Below are positions 25,499 through 35,825 of a stretch of 56,445 bases of DNA, piece after piece. The stretch is from Desulfuromonadaceae bacterium. GTDB taxonomy: Bacteria > Desulfobacterota > Desulfuromonadia > Desulfuromonadales > Desulfuromonadaceae. The stretch lies in the NCBI GenBank assembly GCA_016936455.1, contig JAFGXV010000046.1, forward strand, positions 1-56,445. The letters are read 5' to 3'. Both the position numbers and the translations under genes were made by a program. Below the pieces are notes generated by a model. The model searched no databases. It saw only the letters and a program-made list of their open reading frames with translations, and was not told where the DNA came from. The stretch's first letter is position 1; every line of letters starts with the position of its first letter.

Positions 25499-25981
25499 AT
25501 GCCAAAATTAAACCGAGCCGCACTTAGCAAATCCCTTTTCATCCGTGGGATGCAGTGTCACCGATCTCTCTATCAGCATAAGTACTTTCCGGAGAGAAAG
25601 AATGATTTGGATGCCAGTCAGGAGGCGAAGCTGGCGACAGGCAATGAAGTCGGCGAACTGGCCCAGCAGCTATTCCCTCATGTCGTGCTCGTCCCCTACG
25701 AAGGGCTTTCCATCCCAAGCCAGCTGCGCCTGACAAGCAGCCTGATCGAAAACAGGGTGAAGACAATCTACGAAGCCTCGTTCCAGTTGGCCGCCCCTGG
25801 CTCACACGCACATCGCTCAATAAAATCTCCATCAACTCGGCCTCCTCCCATTTGGCAGGGACGTGTTTGTTCGTTTGTCCCTCAGGGCGAAACATACACG
25901 CTCACCAAAACTTCAGCAATCATCGTTGGATCGGGCAATGCCGTCGTGACGGAAGCGGTGTCCCTGATGGAAGGAATATAA
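25499..25981 (+). pseudogene. Remnant of a DUF2779-family gene
   Basis: The first about 97 residues (MPKLNRAALSKSLFIRGMQC start, HKYFPERK, LATGNEVGELAQQLFPHV, TIYEASFQ) match the N-terminus of DUF2779 proteins, which are normally several hundred residues long and contain a nuclease-like fold. Homology stops at about 25790; the rest of the frame is unrelated low-quality sequence and ends at 25981. The gene is therefore truncated, probably by deletion or insertion. The surroundings (25284-26132) are less GC-rich and gene-poor; in 25284-25498 I see nothing certain. This looks like the scar of a lost accessory island. Confidence 0.65.
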
Positions 25982-26071
25982 TCGGGAAAATCGAGGCAAA
26001 ACGGAAGAGATGGAGTGGAGAGGATTTTTGAGCCCAAAGCCATCAGGCAAGCGCGCCCGACAACCTGTTCC

Positions 26072-26112
26072 GGGCAGATTTATAACGGCTGGTGCGCATC
26101 ATAAATCTGCCC
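26072..26112. repeat. Perfect 12-bp inverted repeat with 17-base loop
   Basis: GGGCAGATTTAT (26072-26083) is mirrored by ATAAATCTGCCC (26101-26112). It lies 20 bases past the stop of the small exported gene on the minus strand, so it may end or stabilise that transcript; there is no T run. It could also be the end of the degraded region. Confidence 0.6.
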
Positions 26113-26132
26113 GTTCAGACATCACAAAGAGA

Positions 26133-26288
26133 TCAGCGACCGGTCCGGGGCTGGGCAACCGTTCCCTGGCCGGTGCTGCCGGTATTGACGACACCCTTTC
26201 CTTTGTCGCCACGGACCTTGTCACCACCGGCATAAGCAAGAGAAGAAGTAACAACCACCAGGAGCAAGAGAATCACAAACTTTTTCAT
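26133..26288 (-). CDS. Small secreted Gly/Lys-rich protein, 51 aa
   Basis: A 51-residue frame with a near-perfect ribosome-binding site (AGGAGG, four bases, ATG at 26288). It has a textbook signal peptide, MKKFVILLLLVVVTSSLAYA, leaving a mature peptide of about 31 residues that is rich in Gly, Lys, Thr and Gln (two GDK repeats: GGDKVRGDKGKG). No family recognised. It is flanked by degraded sequence on one side and by a 258-base gap on the other (26289-26546), in which I find only a short palindrome at 26450-26463. Real gene likely; role unknown. Confidence 0.75.
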   Translation of the reverse strand: MKKFVILLLLVVVTSSLAYAGGDKVRGDKGKGVVNTGSTGQGTVAQPRTGR

Positions 26289-26546
26289 CGGTCCTCCTTT
26301 CTTGAGGGGAGCAAAAAATCGGCCGCACCAGCGGCTGACGAACCCAAGATGCCAATAGCATGCCATGTATTCTCAAACCGATGTAGCGCGCCCCAGTGGC
26401 CTGGATTCATTCAACCAGCACGAAGCAGTCGACATTTAGCGCCGCCCTGCGACAATTTTGTCGTCGGGCCAAAAGCCCCACTCCATGGCTGCCGACATCC
26501 GCGGCACCCCCTTCCCGGCACAGGGGCCGTAACACGCCCTCCCTCA

Positions 26547-27176
26547 TCAGCCCAGCAGTCCGCTGTGGCGCACGCCATCGATTATAAACTGGGCAGCCAG
26601 GGCCGTGAGCAGAACGCCGAACACGCGGCTGATAACATGTAGACCGGTGACGCCGAGGAAACGTTGCACCCGGCTGGCAATGAGCAACAGCGCCAGGGTT
26701 AACAGCAGCACCAGCAGCAGCACCAGCACCACCAGAATCTGGGCCTGCCAGTGGCCTTTGGCCTGGGCCATGAGCAGCATGGTGGCACTGATGGCACCGG
26801 GACCGGCGATCAGGGGAGTGGCCAGGGGGAAGACGGCCAGGTCGGGGCGGCTGGTGGCCTCGCGCGTTTCCTCGCGCGTGGTGGTGGTCCCGCCCGATGG
26901 TCGCACGAACACCATGTCGATACCGATGAGCAGCAGCAGGATGCCGCCACCGAGCTGCAACGCCGCCAGCGATACGCCGAGGCTGCGCAGTACGGCATCG
27001 CCGAACAGGGCGAACAGCAGCAGGATCAGCGTCGCGATAGCTGTTCCGCGCACGGCCATGGAACGGCGCTGTTCGAGGGTGGCAGTGGGCGCAAGCACGG
27101 CAAACAACGCGGCCACGTCCACCGGACCGATGGTTGCAAAGAAGGTGGTAAACGCCACGACAAGGGTTTCCAGCAT
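26547..27176 (-). CDS. MarC family (UPF0056) membrane protein
   Basis: A 209-residue protein with six predicted membrane helices. MarC-family signatures: FFATIGPVDVAALFAVL near the start, the central FPLATPLIAGPGAISATMLL (around residues 119-138), and GLHVISRVFGVLLTALAAQF near the C-terminus. Despite the historic name, MarC proteins are not proven antibiotic transporters; function is unknown. Stands alone; the next gene on the strand ends 103 bases upstream. Confidence 0.93.
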   Translation of the reverse strand: MLETLVVAFTTFFATIGPVDVAALFAVLAPTATLEQRRSMAVRGTAIATLILLLFALFGDAVLRSLGVSLAALQLGGGILLLLIGIDMVFVRPSGGTTTTREETREATSRPDLAVFPLATPLIAGPGAISATMLLMAQAKGHWQAQILVVLVLLLVLLLTLALLLIASRVQRFLGVTGLHVISRVFGVLLTALAAQFIIDGVRHSGLLG

Positions 27177-27279
27177 GAGGGGTCTCCCGGGGAAAGCGGC
27201 TTCTACCAGAATAAAACAGCATCGCCCGGATGCAAGAAGTCACATCCGGGCGATGATCAGAGAGCAGCGTCCTGCGTCT

Positions 27280-28701
27280 TTAAGCTCGGATAGCCAGGCG
27301 CCGCCGCTGAACCACGGCCAGCCGGGTGATGATACGCTCCGAATCATAGCTGCCGCTGACACCGAGCAGATCGTAGATGCCACCGTAGCGCACATCGCCG
27401 CCGACCAGGGCGCGACGGCTGGCATCGGCCATGATCATGTAGCCGTCGAAATGGGTCCAGATCTTCTGCTGGCCCCAGCCCAGCTGCTGGCCGATGCGCA
27501 GGTGCAGATCCGGCGGGATGCAGACGATCTTGAACTGATCCGGATCCAGCCCCAGTTCCTGACGCAGCACCCTGCTGCCCCGCTCCAGCAGTGCGGCCTC
27601 GATGGCATCGCGGCTGAGCTGACGGCGCTGGGTCAGCCCCAAAGCCTGCAACAGACCGGAAACAGCCAGCACCTCGCCATCCGTCGGTTCGGCAAAATCC
27701 TCCACCAGCACATTTTCGGCCACCATGGTCGGCAGATAGCGGACTCCGGCGGAGTTGATAAAAGGATGGATGGCGAACAGCTGGATCCGATCCTTGAGGG
27801 GTTGCGGAAAATCCTGCGGAAACGGAATGTCCGGTACCTGCACCACGTTGGCCTGATGGCTGTTGGGCGTCTGCGAAAAGGTCGGGTGCCAGGCGAAGCG
27901 TGCAAAGGGCGCATATTCGGCCGCCTGTGATGGTACGGCATAGGCACTCAGCCCCAGTGCGGTCGCCCGCTTGACCACCTCCGGTGCAAAGGCGAAGCGG
28001 TAATCCTCAGGCGGGGAGTGGGTGCTGGAAAACAGCTCCTCCGGCGTTGTCGCTGCCGGGTCGTGATTCTTGGTTGCGAGAATCTTTTCCGCCAGCTGTT
28101 CCAGCCGCGCCATGTTGCCCTCTTCCAGCGCCTGGGCGGCATTTTCCTCCAGCACGGCTTCGGGAACCGCCCGACTGGAACTGTCGAGGATGTTGTCCTG
28201 CACATCCAGAGCCGTGAGTGCCGCGTGACGCTGGCCGTACCAGGACTGCCGGGCCTGGTCAGTCTGGCCGAGACGGCTCAGCTTGGCCAGCGCATCCTGC
28301 TGCAGCCCTTTCAGCCGGTCCATCGGCACCCCGGCAAGATTGTGCATGCCGGGGGAAAAGGGATCGATCGACGGCTCGACACGATCATAGATCGACCGGG
28401 CATATTCCTCGGCTTCCCGCATCGCCTCCAACCGTTTCTGCGCCTGGTCATAGGCGTCACTGAGTTCCCGCACCGCATTCCAGTCATTGTGCAGCATGGC
28501 GTTGCGAATCTGGTTGGGCTGGCTGGCCATCTGGACACGGGTGGTCTTGAGGCTGCGGTAGCCATCGAGGGAAAGGATCGGACTCAGCAGCTCCCGCGCC
28601 CGGTCCAGATAAAGGTCCTGGCAGAGGGTATCGATCCGCATCAGTTCCAGCAGATCGGCCAGCACTTGGGCGGGAAAGGGTTTCGGTTGTGCAGCAGTCA
28701 T
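27280..28701 (-). CDS. Conserved-looking hypothetical protein, 473 aa
   Basis: Start placed at the ATG at 28701, which has GGGAGGAACAG right upstream; an open frame from 28764 lacks a start signal. The protein is soluble and acidic, without signal or membrane segment. Residues 1-240 are mostly helical with many Gln, Glu and Arg (coiled-coil-like around 70-110 and 180-225); 260-473 are mixed alpha/beta with many aromatic and Pro residues (HPTFSQTPNSHQANVVQVPD; WTHFDGYMIMADASRRALVG). The second half has some feel of a large cytoplasmic ligand-binding domain, but I do not recognise a family. It sits alone between MarC and MFS genes and has its own candidate promoter. Confidence 0.8.
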   Translation of the reverse strand: MTAAQPKPFPAQVLADLLELMRIDTLCQDLYLDRARELLSPILSLDGYRSLKTTRVQMASQPNQIRNAMLHNDWNAVRELSDAYDQAQKRLEAMREAEEYARSIYDRVEPSIDPFSPGMHNLAGVPMDRLKGLQQDALAKLSRLGQTDQARQSWYGQRHAALTALDVQDNILDSSSRAVPEAVLEENAAQALEEGNMARLEQLAEKILATKNHDPAATTPEELFSSTHSPPEDYRFAFAPEVVKRATALGLSAYAVPSQAAEYAPFARFAWHPTFSQTPNSHQANVVQVPDIPFPQDFPQPLKDRIQLFAIHPFINSAGVRYLPTMVAENVLVEDFAEPTDGEVLAVSGLLQALGLTQRRQLSRDAIEAALLERGSRVLRQELGLDPDQFKIVCIPPDLHLRIGQQLGWGQQKIWTHFDGYMIMADASRRALVGGDVRYGGIYDLLGVSGSYDSERIITRLAVVQRRRLAIRA

Positions 28702-28796
28702 CTGTTCCTCCCTGATTCCGCCACAGATGTCCATTGCGGACAACCCGGCCGGGTGTTGCGTCAATAAAACCTGTTGGGCTCGACGGACGTCTTGTT

Positions 28797-28805
28797 ACTA
28801 TAACA
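28797..28805 (-). promoter_or_regulatory. Candidate extended -10 promoter for the 473-aa gene
   Basis: On the minus strand TG, one base, then TATAGT (28802-28797) forms an extended -10 box, about 90 bases before the start at 28701. No convincing -35 is seen. The leader contains a CCCGGCCGGG palindrome. Confidence 0.35.
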
Positions 28806-28832
28806 GACTTTGCGCGGCACGATGACCACGCA

Positions 28833-29981
28833 TCACAGCGCTGGCCGTGTCACCAGCCAGGCCAGTGGCAGCGTGCCCAGCGCCAGCCCGGCACAGATCT
28901 GATAGGTCTGCGGCAAGCCGAGCTGGTCGCCCATCAGCCCAACGGCCAGCACGGCCAGCGAACCGACACCGAAGTTGGTGAACATGTACAGACTGTTCAT
29001 GAAGGTCGGCATGCTGGTGTGCGTCTCCTGGGTCGCAGCCAGCAGCACCGGTCCCGAGGCGAACAGGAACAGGCCGAGCAGCGCCAGCAGCACCACGTGC
29101 TGGCTCCAGACGAACAACCCCAGCACCACCACCGTGGCCAGACTGGACAGCACCAGGGTGGCGCGGCGGCCGATGCGATCGGACACATGGCCAGCCCAGA
29201 AGGTGCCGAGCACGCCGAAGAACTGCAACACCGACAGGGCGATGCCCGCATACCACAGCGAAGCGCCCTGGCCGGTGAGATAGACCGGCAGGTAGAGGGT
29301 CAGTGCGCTCTTGGCCAGGGACTGAAACAGGATAAAGCCGGCCAGGGCCAGCAGAAAAGGGGTCTGCTGGCGCAGCAGCCGCCGGGTATCGCCCCGCTCC
29401 TTGGCCTTGCGCACAAAGCGCGCCCCCTCGTAGCGGCGCAGCTTGACGAACAGCACCAGAGAGGCCAGCACCCCGAGGGGGATCAGACGCCAGATCCCCT
29501 CCAGCCCCCACCAGGACACGGCCGCGATCACCAGCATGGGCCCGAGAGTACGGGCCATCTCGCCGCCGACCATGAAAAAACTCATCCCCGTGCCGACCCG
29601 GTTGCCCGATACCGCTTTGACCATCACCGGCGACGGCACATGAAACAGGGCCGCCGACACCCCGGCAACAAACAGCAGCATCAGCAAAGAAACGGCCGAG
29701 TTCGCCAGCCCCACCAGCCCCATGCTGACGGCGGTCAGCGCCGGGGTAAGGATGACGAAATAACGCGCGCCGGCGCGCTCGGCCAGCAGACCGAGAAACG
29801 GGTTGAACAGCGCCGGGATGCGGCGGATGATGTCGAGAAAGGCGGCCATGGACAGGGACAGGCCCAGCTTCTCAATCAGCAGCGGCAGCAGCGGCGGTAA
29901 AATAGCGGAAAAGGTGTCATGGGCGAGGTGGGCCAGGGACAGCATCACCACCTCGGCTTTTTTAAAGGTCTGGTCACTCAC
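28833..29981 (-). CDS. MFS transporter, fosmidomycin-resistance-like
   Basis: A 382-residue major facilitator with about twelve membrane helices. The N-terminal stretch LAHLAHDTFSAILPPLLPLL is typical of the Fsr/fosmidomycin-resistance group, as is RRIPALFNPFLGLLAER. The loop between helices 2 and 3 carries no clear classic MFS A motif. Start is taken at GTG 29981 (MSDQTFKKAEVV); a TTG at 29993 is the alternative, and neither has a strong ribosome-binding site. Substrate unknown; it may export a metabolite or drug. It follows the ZIP transporter by 62 bases. Confidence 0.88.
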   Translation of the reverse strand: MSDQTFKKAEVVMLSLAHLAHDTFSAILPPLLPLLIEKLGLSLSMAAFLDIIRRIPALFNPFLGLLAERAGARYFVILTPALTAVSMGLVGLANSAVSLLMLLFVAGVSAALFHVPSPVMVKAVSGNRVGTGMSFFMVGGEMARTLGPMLVIAAVSWWGLEGIWRLIPLGVLASLVLFVKLRRYEGARFVRKAKERGDTRRLLRQQTPFLLALAGFILFQSLAKSALTLYLPVYLTGQGASLWYAGIALSVLQFFGVLGTFWAGHVSDRIGRRATLVLSSLATVVVLGLFVWSQHVVLLALLGLFLFASGPVLLAATQETHTSMPTFMNSLYMFTNFGVGSLAVLAVGLMGDQLGLPQTYQICAGLALGTLPLAWLVTRPAL

Positions 29982-30043
29982 GGTTTTTCTCAATCCATTT
30001 CATCACACAGCCGTTCATGCGTAAAAACACCAACGGAAAACAG

Positions 30044-30852
30044 TTATCCCAGGGCCACGTCCAGCGTCATCATGATGGCAAAACCGCACATGGCGCCGAC
30101 GGTCGCCAGGTCGGTATTGCGCGCCAGCTGCGACTCGGGAATGACCTCCTCCACCACCACGTAGATCATGGCGCCGGCGGCAAAGGACAGGGCATAGGGC
30201 AGCAGCGGCCGCATCCACACCACGGCAAAGGCGCCGAGCACCCCGGCCACGGGCTCCACCATACCGGAGAGCTGACCGTACCAGAAGCTCTTGGCGCGCG
30301 ACAGCCCTTCGCGCCGCAGCGGCACGGACACGGCCGTGCCCTCGGGCAGATTCTGGATGCCGATGCCGAGGGCCAGCGCCAGGGCCCCGGCCAGGGACGC
30401 CGACGGCAGATCGTAGGCCACGGCACCGAAGGCCACGCCCACGGCCAGCCCCTCGGGAAAGTTGTGCAGGGTAATAGCCAGGCACAGCAGGGTACTGCGC
30501 TGCCAGCTGGTGTGCACCCCTTCCGCCTCGCTGGTGGGATAGCCCAGATGGAGATGGGGCAAAATCTTGTCGACGCTCCACAGAAACAGGCCGCCACTCA
30601 GAAAACCGACGGTGGCCGGAATCCAGGCGATCTGGCCGGAATTCTCCGCCATTTCGATGGCCGGGGCCAGCAGCGACCAGAAACTGGCGGCGATCATCAC
30701 CCCGGCAGCCGCGCCAAGCATGCCGTCAAACACCTTGCGGTTGATGGTCTTGAAGAAAAAGACCAGGCTCGCGCCCAGCGCCGTCATGGCCCAGGTGAAC
30801 AGCGTGGCCAGAAACGCCTGGGTAATGGGTCCCAATTCGACGAACCAGTTGA

Positions 30853-30856
<4 letters not shown>
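30044..30856 (-). CDS. ZIP-family divalent metal transporter
   Basis: A 270-residue ZIP transporter with eight predicted helices. The two metal-binding helix motifs are clear: [17 protein letters not shown] (helix 4) and [16 protein letters not shown] (helix 5). VVEEVIPES near the end is also typical. It should import zinc, iron or another divalent metal. Start ATG 30856 has GGAG upstream and overlaps the fumC stop by four bases, so it is translated from the fumC transcript. Iron or zinc supply beside an iron-sulfur-free fumarase is a curious but not necessarily meaningful pairing. Confidence 0.92.
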
Positions 30857-32280
<1,424 letters not shown>

Positions 32281-32302
32281 CGATCTCTCCTTCTGGTCTC
32301 AA

Positions 32303-33190
32303 TCAGTAATAGCTTTCACGATAATCCGGCACCTGCTCAAACCAGGGCTGGCGGCGCGCCAACTCGAGTAGCTGGCGCGTTTCGTCGATCAGGCGCTGGC
32401 GGTCTTTGGGATAGCTGCCGGCCAGGTTGAGAAAATTGGACACATGGTTGGAACGCAGGATGGTGCGTTGCGGCGCCAGGTGTTCAAGAATCAGCAGGGC
32501 CTCGGCCAGAATCCCGCCATGGCTCAGGGGCGTGATGCGGGTAAAAAACGCATCGTTATGGCGCTGAAACAGGGTCAACAGCGAAAAATAGGCCGGCGAC
32601 AGTTGGGTAATCCAGTCGGCGGTGGCCAGGGCGTGCTCACGGGAGCGCTCCTTTCCGGCCAGACCGAGAATCGCCGTCACCGACAGCTTCATCTGGGCGT
32701 CCTGGGCGTTGCGGCACAGCTGCAGCATGGTTGCCGGGTCATAGCCCTTGTTGGCCAGGGTCAGGGTGTCGGCATCGCCGCTTTCGAGGCCGAAATAAAG
32801 GATGCGCAGCTTGCGCTCGCGCAGGCGCTGCAGTTCGTCGACACTCTTGCCGCTCAGGCTGCGCGGCGAGGCATAGGCACCAACGCGGTTGAGGTTGGGG
32901 AAACGCGCGATCAGCACCTCCAGCAGCGCTTCGAGATTTGCCTGATCGTAGCTCAGGCCATCGCCATCGCCCAGAAACACGCGCTGCACCCAGCCACGGT
33001 GCGACAGGGGAATGGCGTCGATGTCCGCCACCACCTCGGTCAGGGGTCGCTGGCGGAAGCGCTTGGTTTTGTACATACCGCAGAAACGGCACTGGTTCTG
33101 GCTGCAGCCGATGGTGGGCTGCAGGATCAGTGAGCGGGCCTCGGACGGCGGGCGGAACACCGGATGATCATAGGCAAAGTAGTCGTACAT
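32303..33190 (-). CDS. Radical SAM protein with CX4CX2C cluster motif
   Basis: A 295-residue Elp3-type radical SAM protein. The cluster motif reads CSQNQCRFCGM near residue 29-39, with four residues between the first two Cys rather than the usual three; the following YKTKRFR is typical of a known group with that spacing. Other SAM-domain features: FLGDGDGLSY near 72, ILYFGLESGDADTL near 130-143 and VTAILGLAG near 172. The substrate is unknown for this group. It lies between fumC and the rhomboid gene on the same strand with short gaps; the ribosome-binding site is weak. Confidence 0.9.
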   Translation of the reverse strand: MYDYFAYDHPVFRPPSEARSLILQPTIGCSQNQCRFCGMYKTKRFRQRPLTEVVADIDAIPLSHRGWVQRVFLGDGDGLSYDQANLEALLEVLIARFPNLNRVGAYASPRSLSGKSVDELQRLRERKLRILYFGLESGDADTLTLANKGYDPATMLQLCRNAQDAQMKLSVTAILGLAGKERSREHALATADWITQLSPAYFSLLTLFQRHNDAFFTRITPLSHGGILAEALLILEHLAPQRTILRSNHVSNFLNLAGSYPKDRQRLIDETRQLLELARRQPWFEQVPDYRESYY

Positions 33191-33217
33191 GCTGTGTTAT
33201 CGCTCTCAACAGGAATA

Positions 33218-34399
33218 TCAGTAACGCTGACGGGAGTGACACTGCGCTTCCAGCGCCTGCAGGTAACGTCGCGCTTCCTGGGCCACGTCGGCATCGCGGG
33301 CCTGCTCCGCCGCCGTCAGGAAATACTGGTAGGCGCTGAGATCGCAGCGCCGCTTCTTCAGCAGCGCCCGCCCCGCCGCGAGACAGGCCTGCGGCAACAG
33401 CGGATCACTGGGCCGCTCGACGATAAAACGGCGCAACACCGTCAGGCACAGCTCATATTCCTGACGCCCCAGCCAGTAAAGCCCCAGCGCCAGAACCTGA
33501 GACGATGGCACCAGCAACCGCTGCGCCGCCGCCAGCTGGAAATAGCCGGCCGACGCCTCGTTGAAGCGCTCAGCCTCGAGCAGAGCCGTCACGCTGGTCA
33601 CATCGTTCAGGGGACGGGTCTGCTCGCTGAAACGCTCCCTGAAAGGCTTGGCCGTCTGGCGCAGCCCCGGCAGACGATCAACCGCCCAGGCCAGACCGCA
33701 GCCGGCGGCAAAGCCCCCGATATGCGCGCCGTGGGCCACGCCGCTGGAGGCACCACCGGTAAACAGAAACGGCAGCAGGTTATCCACCACCAGATAGAAG
33801 CCCAGCACCCAGCGCGCCGGCAGAAAAAAACTCTGCATGATAAAGGGGAACAGGAAGACAAAGGTCTTCACCCGGTTGCGCGGAAACCAGAGGAAATAAC
33901 AGCCCAGCACCCCGGAGATGGCACCGGACGCTCCCACCAGAGGCACCGACGAATGAAAGGCAAACAGACTAAAAAACAGGGTGGCAGCTACACCGCAGCC
34001 CAGATAGAGCAGCAGATAGCGCAGCCGGCCGAGACGGTATTCCACGTTGTCGCCGAAGATCCACAAAAACAGCATATTGCCGGCCAGATGCAGCAGCCCG
34101 CCATGCAGGAACAGCGAACTCAACAGGGTCAGGGCGGACGGCGCGGCCGGTTTGAAACCATACTGAAACACCACGGCCTCGTAGCCGCTGAGATGGCGGG
34201 CCACCTGCTGCAGCTCGTGGGGGGAATGGACGCCGATGGCGTGCAGGTAGCCGATCAGCCAGGGGTTCGTGAAATCCGGCGCCGTCTGGGACAGGGGCAG
34301 GCTCACCAGCAGATAGACGGCAACGTTGAGCGCGATCAGCCCCTCGTTAACCCAGGCGCGACCCGGCGGGTTGGGGGTATCGCCAATGGGAAGAAACAT
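33218..34399 (-). CDS. Rhomboid-family intramembrane protease with C-terminal helical repeat
   Basis: A 393-residue protein from the ATG at 34399 (MFLPIGDTPNPPGRAWVN). Residues 1-240 are a rhomboid protease: the catalytic Ser is in LVGASGAISGVLG (about residues 155-167) and the catalytic His in AHGAHIGGFAAG (about 226-237), with HGGLLHLAGNMLFLWIFGDN as the classic HxxxN helix. It has seven or so membrane helices. The C-terminal 150 residues are soluble with TPR-like helices (YQYFLTAAEQARDADVAQEA; CLTVLRRFIVERPSDPLLP), a protein-interaction tail seen in some family members. It cleaves membrane-anchored substrates that are not known here. Confidence 0.92.
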   Translation of the reverse strand: MFLPIGDTPNPPGRAWVNEGLIALNVAVYLLVSLPLSQTAPDFTNPWLIGYLHAIGVHSPHELQQVARHLSGYEAVVFQYGFKPAAPSALTLLSSLFLHGGLLHLAGNMLFLWIFGDNVEYRLGRLRYLLLYLGCGVAATLFFSLFAFHSSVPLVGASGAISGVLGCYFLWFPRNRVKTFVFLFPFIMQSFFLPARWVLGFYLVVDNLLPFLFTGGASSGVAHGAHIGGFAAGCGLAWAVDRLPGLRQTAKPFRERFSEQTRPLNDVTSVTALLEAERFNEASAGYFQLAAAQRLLVPSSQVLALGLYWLGRQEYELCLTVLRRFIVERPSDPLLPQACLAAGRALLKKRRCDLSAYQYFLTAAEQARDADVAQEARRYLQALEAQCHSRQRY

Positions 34400-34456
34400 C
34401 TGTCCGGCCCTTTCCTGTAACAACCGCCATCCCAACATTCAGGCCTGGCAGTACGA

Positions 34457-34485
34457 TTGATTTTTGCCGCTGAACCCGCTATGCT
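34457..34485 (+). promoter_or_regulatory. Sigma-70 promoter for the TRIC/FAH/DUF2520 operon
   Basis: TTGATT (34457-34462) and TATGCT (34480-34485) with a 17-base spacer, in the divergent gap after the rhomboid gene and 51 bases before the GTG start at 34536. Confidence 0.6.
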
Positions 34486-34535
34486 CGCGCGACGACACGC
34501 CGTGACACGATCCCTTTTGCTCCGGAGAATCGCCT

Positions 34536-35165
34536 GTGACTCTTCTTTACGCTCTCGACCTGCTGGGAACGGCCGCCTTCGCTGCTTCCGGCGCCTGGGC
34601 CGGTGTACGACGGCAGATGGATCTGCTCGGCGTGCTGGTGCTCGGCCTTGTCACCGCCATCGGCGGCGGCACCTTGCGTGACATTCTACTCGGCGACACC
34701 CCGCCGTTCTGCCTGAAAAACGAGACCTATCTCTATGTCTCCATCGCCGTTTCCCTGCTGACCTTCTGGGGGCACCGTTATCTCGAGCGGCTGGAGCATC
34801 CGCTGCTCTATTTCGATGCCGTTGGCCTAGCGACCTTCGTCGTCATCGGCACGGAAAAAGCCATTGCCTTCCACACCGGCTTCATCGGCGTTGTCACCAT
34901 GGGGGTGATGACCGCCACGGCCGGCGGCGTCATCCGCGATGTGCTATCCAACCAGGTGCCGCTGATTCTGCGCAAGGAGATCTATGCCTCCGCCTGTCTG
35001 GCCGGGGCCATTCTGCTCTACCTGCTCAACCTGCTGCACTGGCCGCGTCCGCTGTGCGTGCTGCCCGCGGCGCTGCTGGTCATTGCCCTGCGCCTGCTGG
35101 CCATTCGCCACAACTGGGCGCTGCCGCGCGCCATTCATTCTGAATCGCCCCCCAAGGAGAGCTGA
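34536..35165 (+). CDS. TRIC-type cation channel (UPF0126 / YadS)
   Basis: A 209-residue membrane protein with seven predicted helices built from two repeats. Each repeat holds the family motif: GGGTLRDILLG around residues 41-51 and GGVIRDVLSNQVP around 129-141. Prokaryotic TRIC proteins form trimeric potassium-permeable channels. The start is GTG with GGAGAATCGCCT upstream, matching the conserved N-terminus (LLYALDLLGTAAFAASGA). First gene of a three-gene operon; the next starts three bases after its stop. Confidence 0.93.
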   Translation: MTLLYALDLLGTAAFAASGAWAGVRRQMDLLGVLVLGLVTAIGGGTLRDILLGDTPPFCLKNETYLYVSIAVSLLTFWGHRYLERLEHPLLYFDAVGLATFVVIGTEKAIAFHTGFIGVVTMGVMTATAGGVIRDVLSNQVPLILRKEIYASACLAGAILLYLLNLLHWPRPLCVLPAALLVIALRLLAIRHNWALPRAIHSESPPKES

Positions 35166-35168
35166 CCC

Positions 35169-35825
35169 ATGCACTGTATCAAACTTCTCGGCACGACGGA
35201 ACCGATTGCCGTCGGCAAGATCATCTGTCTGGCCCGCAACTACGTGGCCCACGCCCACGAACTCGGCAACGAGGTCCCGAGCGAACCGGTGCTGTTTATC
35301 AAGCCGGCCAGCAGCATCATCGGCGAGGGGGAACAGATTGTCATCCCGCCCTACTCCGACGACTGTCACCATGAGACAGAGCTGGCCCTGCTCATCGGTC
35401 GCCGCGGCAAGAACATCGGCGCCGAACAGGCCATGGAACTGATCAGCGGCTACGGCGTGGCCCTCGACATGACCCTGCGCGACACCCAGGCCAAACTCAA
35501 GGAAAAGGGCTACCCCTGGGAGCTGGCCAAAGGGTTCGACACCGCCTGTCCGCTGTCAAACTTTGTCCCCGCCAGTCAGGTGAGCGATCCCCACAACCTA
35601 CGCATCACCCTCGACATCAATGGGCAACGCCGCCAGGACGGCACCAGCAGCTGCATGATCCGCCGCATTCCGGAGACCCTGGCCTTTATCAGTCAGGCCT
35701 TCACCCTGGAGCCCGGTGACATCGTGCTGACCGGCACGCCGGCCGGCGTCAGCCGGGTCCAATCCGGCGACCGGCTGGAAGCGGCCATCGAAGGCGTTGG
35801 CACCCTGTGCGTCGGGGTGGCATGA
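35169..35825 (+). CDS. Fumarylacetoacetate hydrolase (FAH) family protein
   Basis: A 218-residue FAH-fold hydrolase like FAHD1/YcgM. Signatures: KIICLARNYVAHAHELG near residue 18, PVLFIKPASSI, the metal ligands of HHETELALLIGRRGKNI (ExE) around 64-80, YGVALDMTLRD (Asp) and GDIVLTGTPAGV at the C-terminus. Members act on acylpyruvates or decarboxylate oxaloacetate; the substrate is not determined. Good ribosome-binding site (GGAGAGCTGACCC). Its stop overlaps the DUF2520 gene by four bases. Confidence 0.93.
   Translation: MHCIKLLGTTEPIAVGKIICLARNYVAHAHELGNEVPSEPVLFIKPASSIIGEGEQIVIPPYSDDCHHETELALLIGRRGKNIGAEQAMELISGYGVALDMTLRDTQAKLKEKGYPWELAKGFDTACPLSNFVPASQVSDPHNLRITLDINGQRRQDGTSSCMIRRIPETLAFISQAFTLEPGDIVLTGTPAGVSRVQSGDRLEAAIEGVGTLCVGVA

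Noticed and set aside
26407..27243. A 278-codon frame antisense/out of frame with MarC
   Set aside because: MarC family signatures fit the other frame on the same strand; this one is an Arg/His/Pro-rich shadow.
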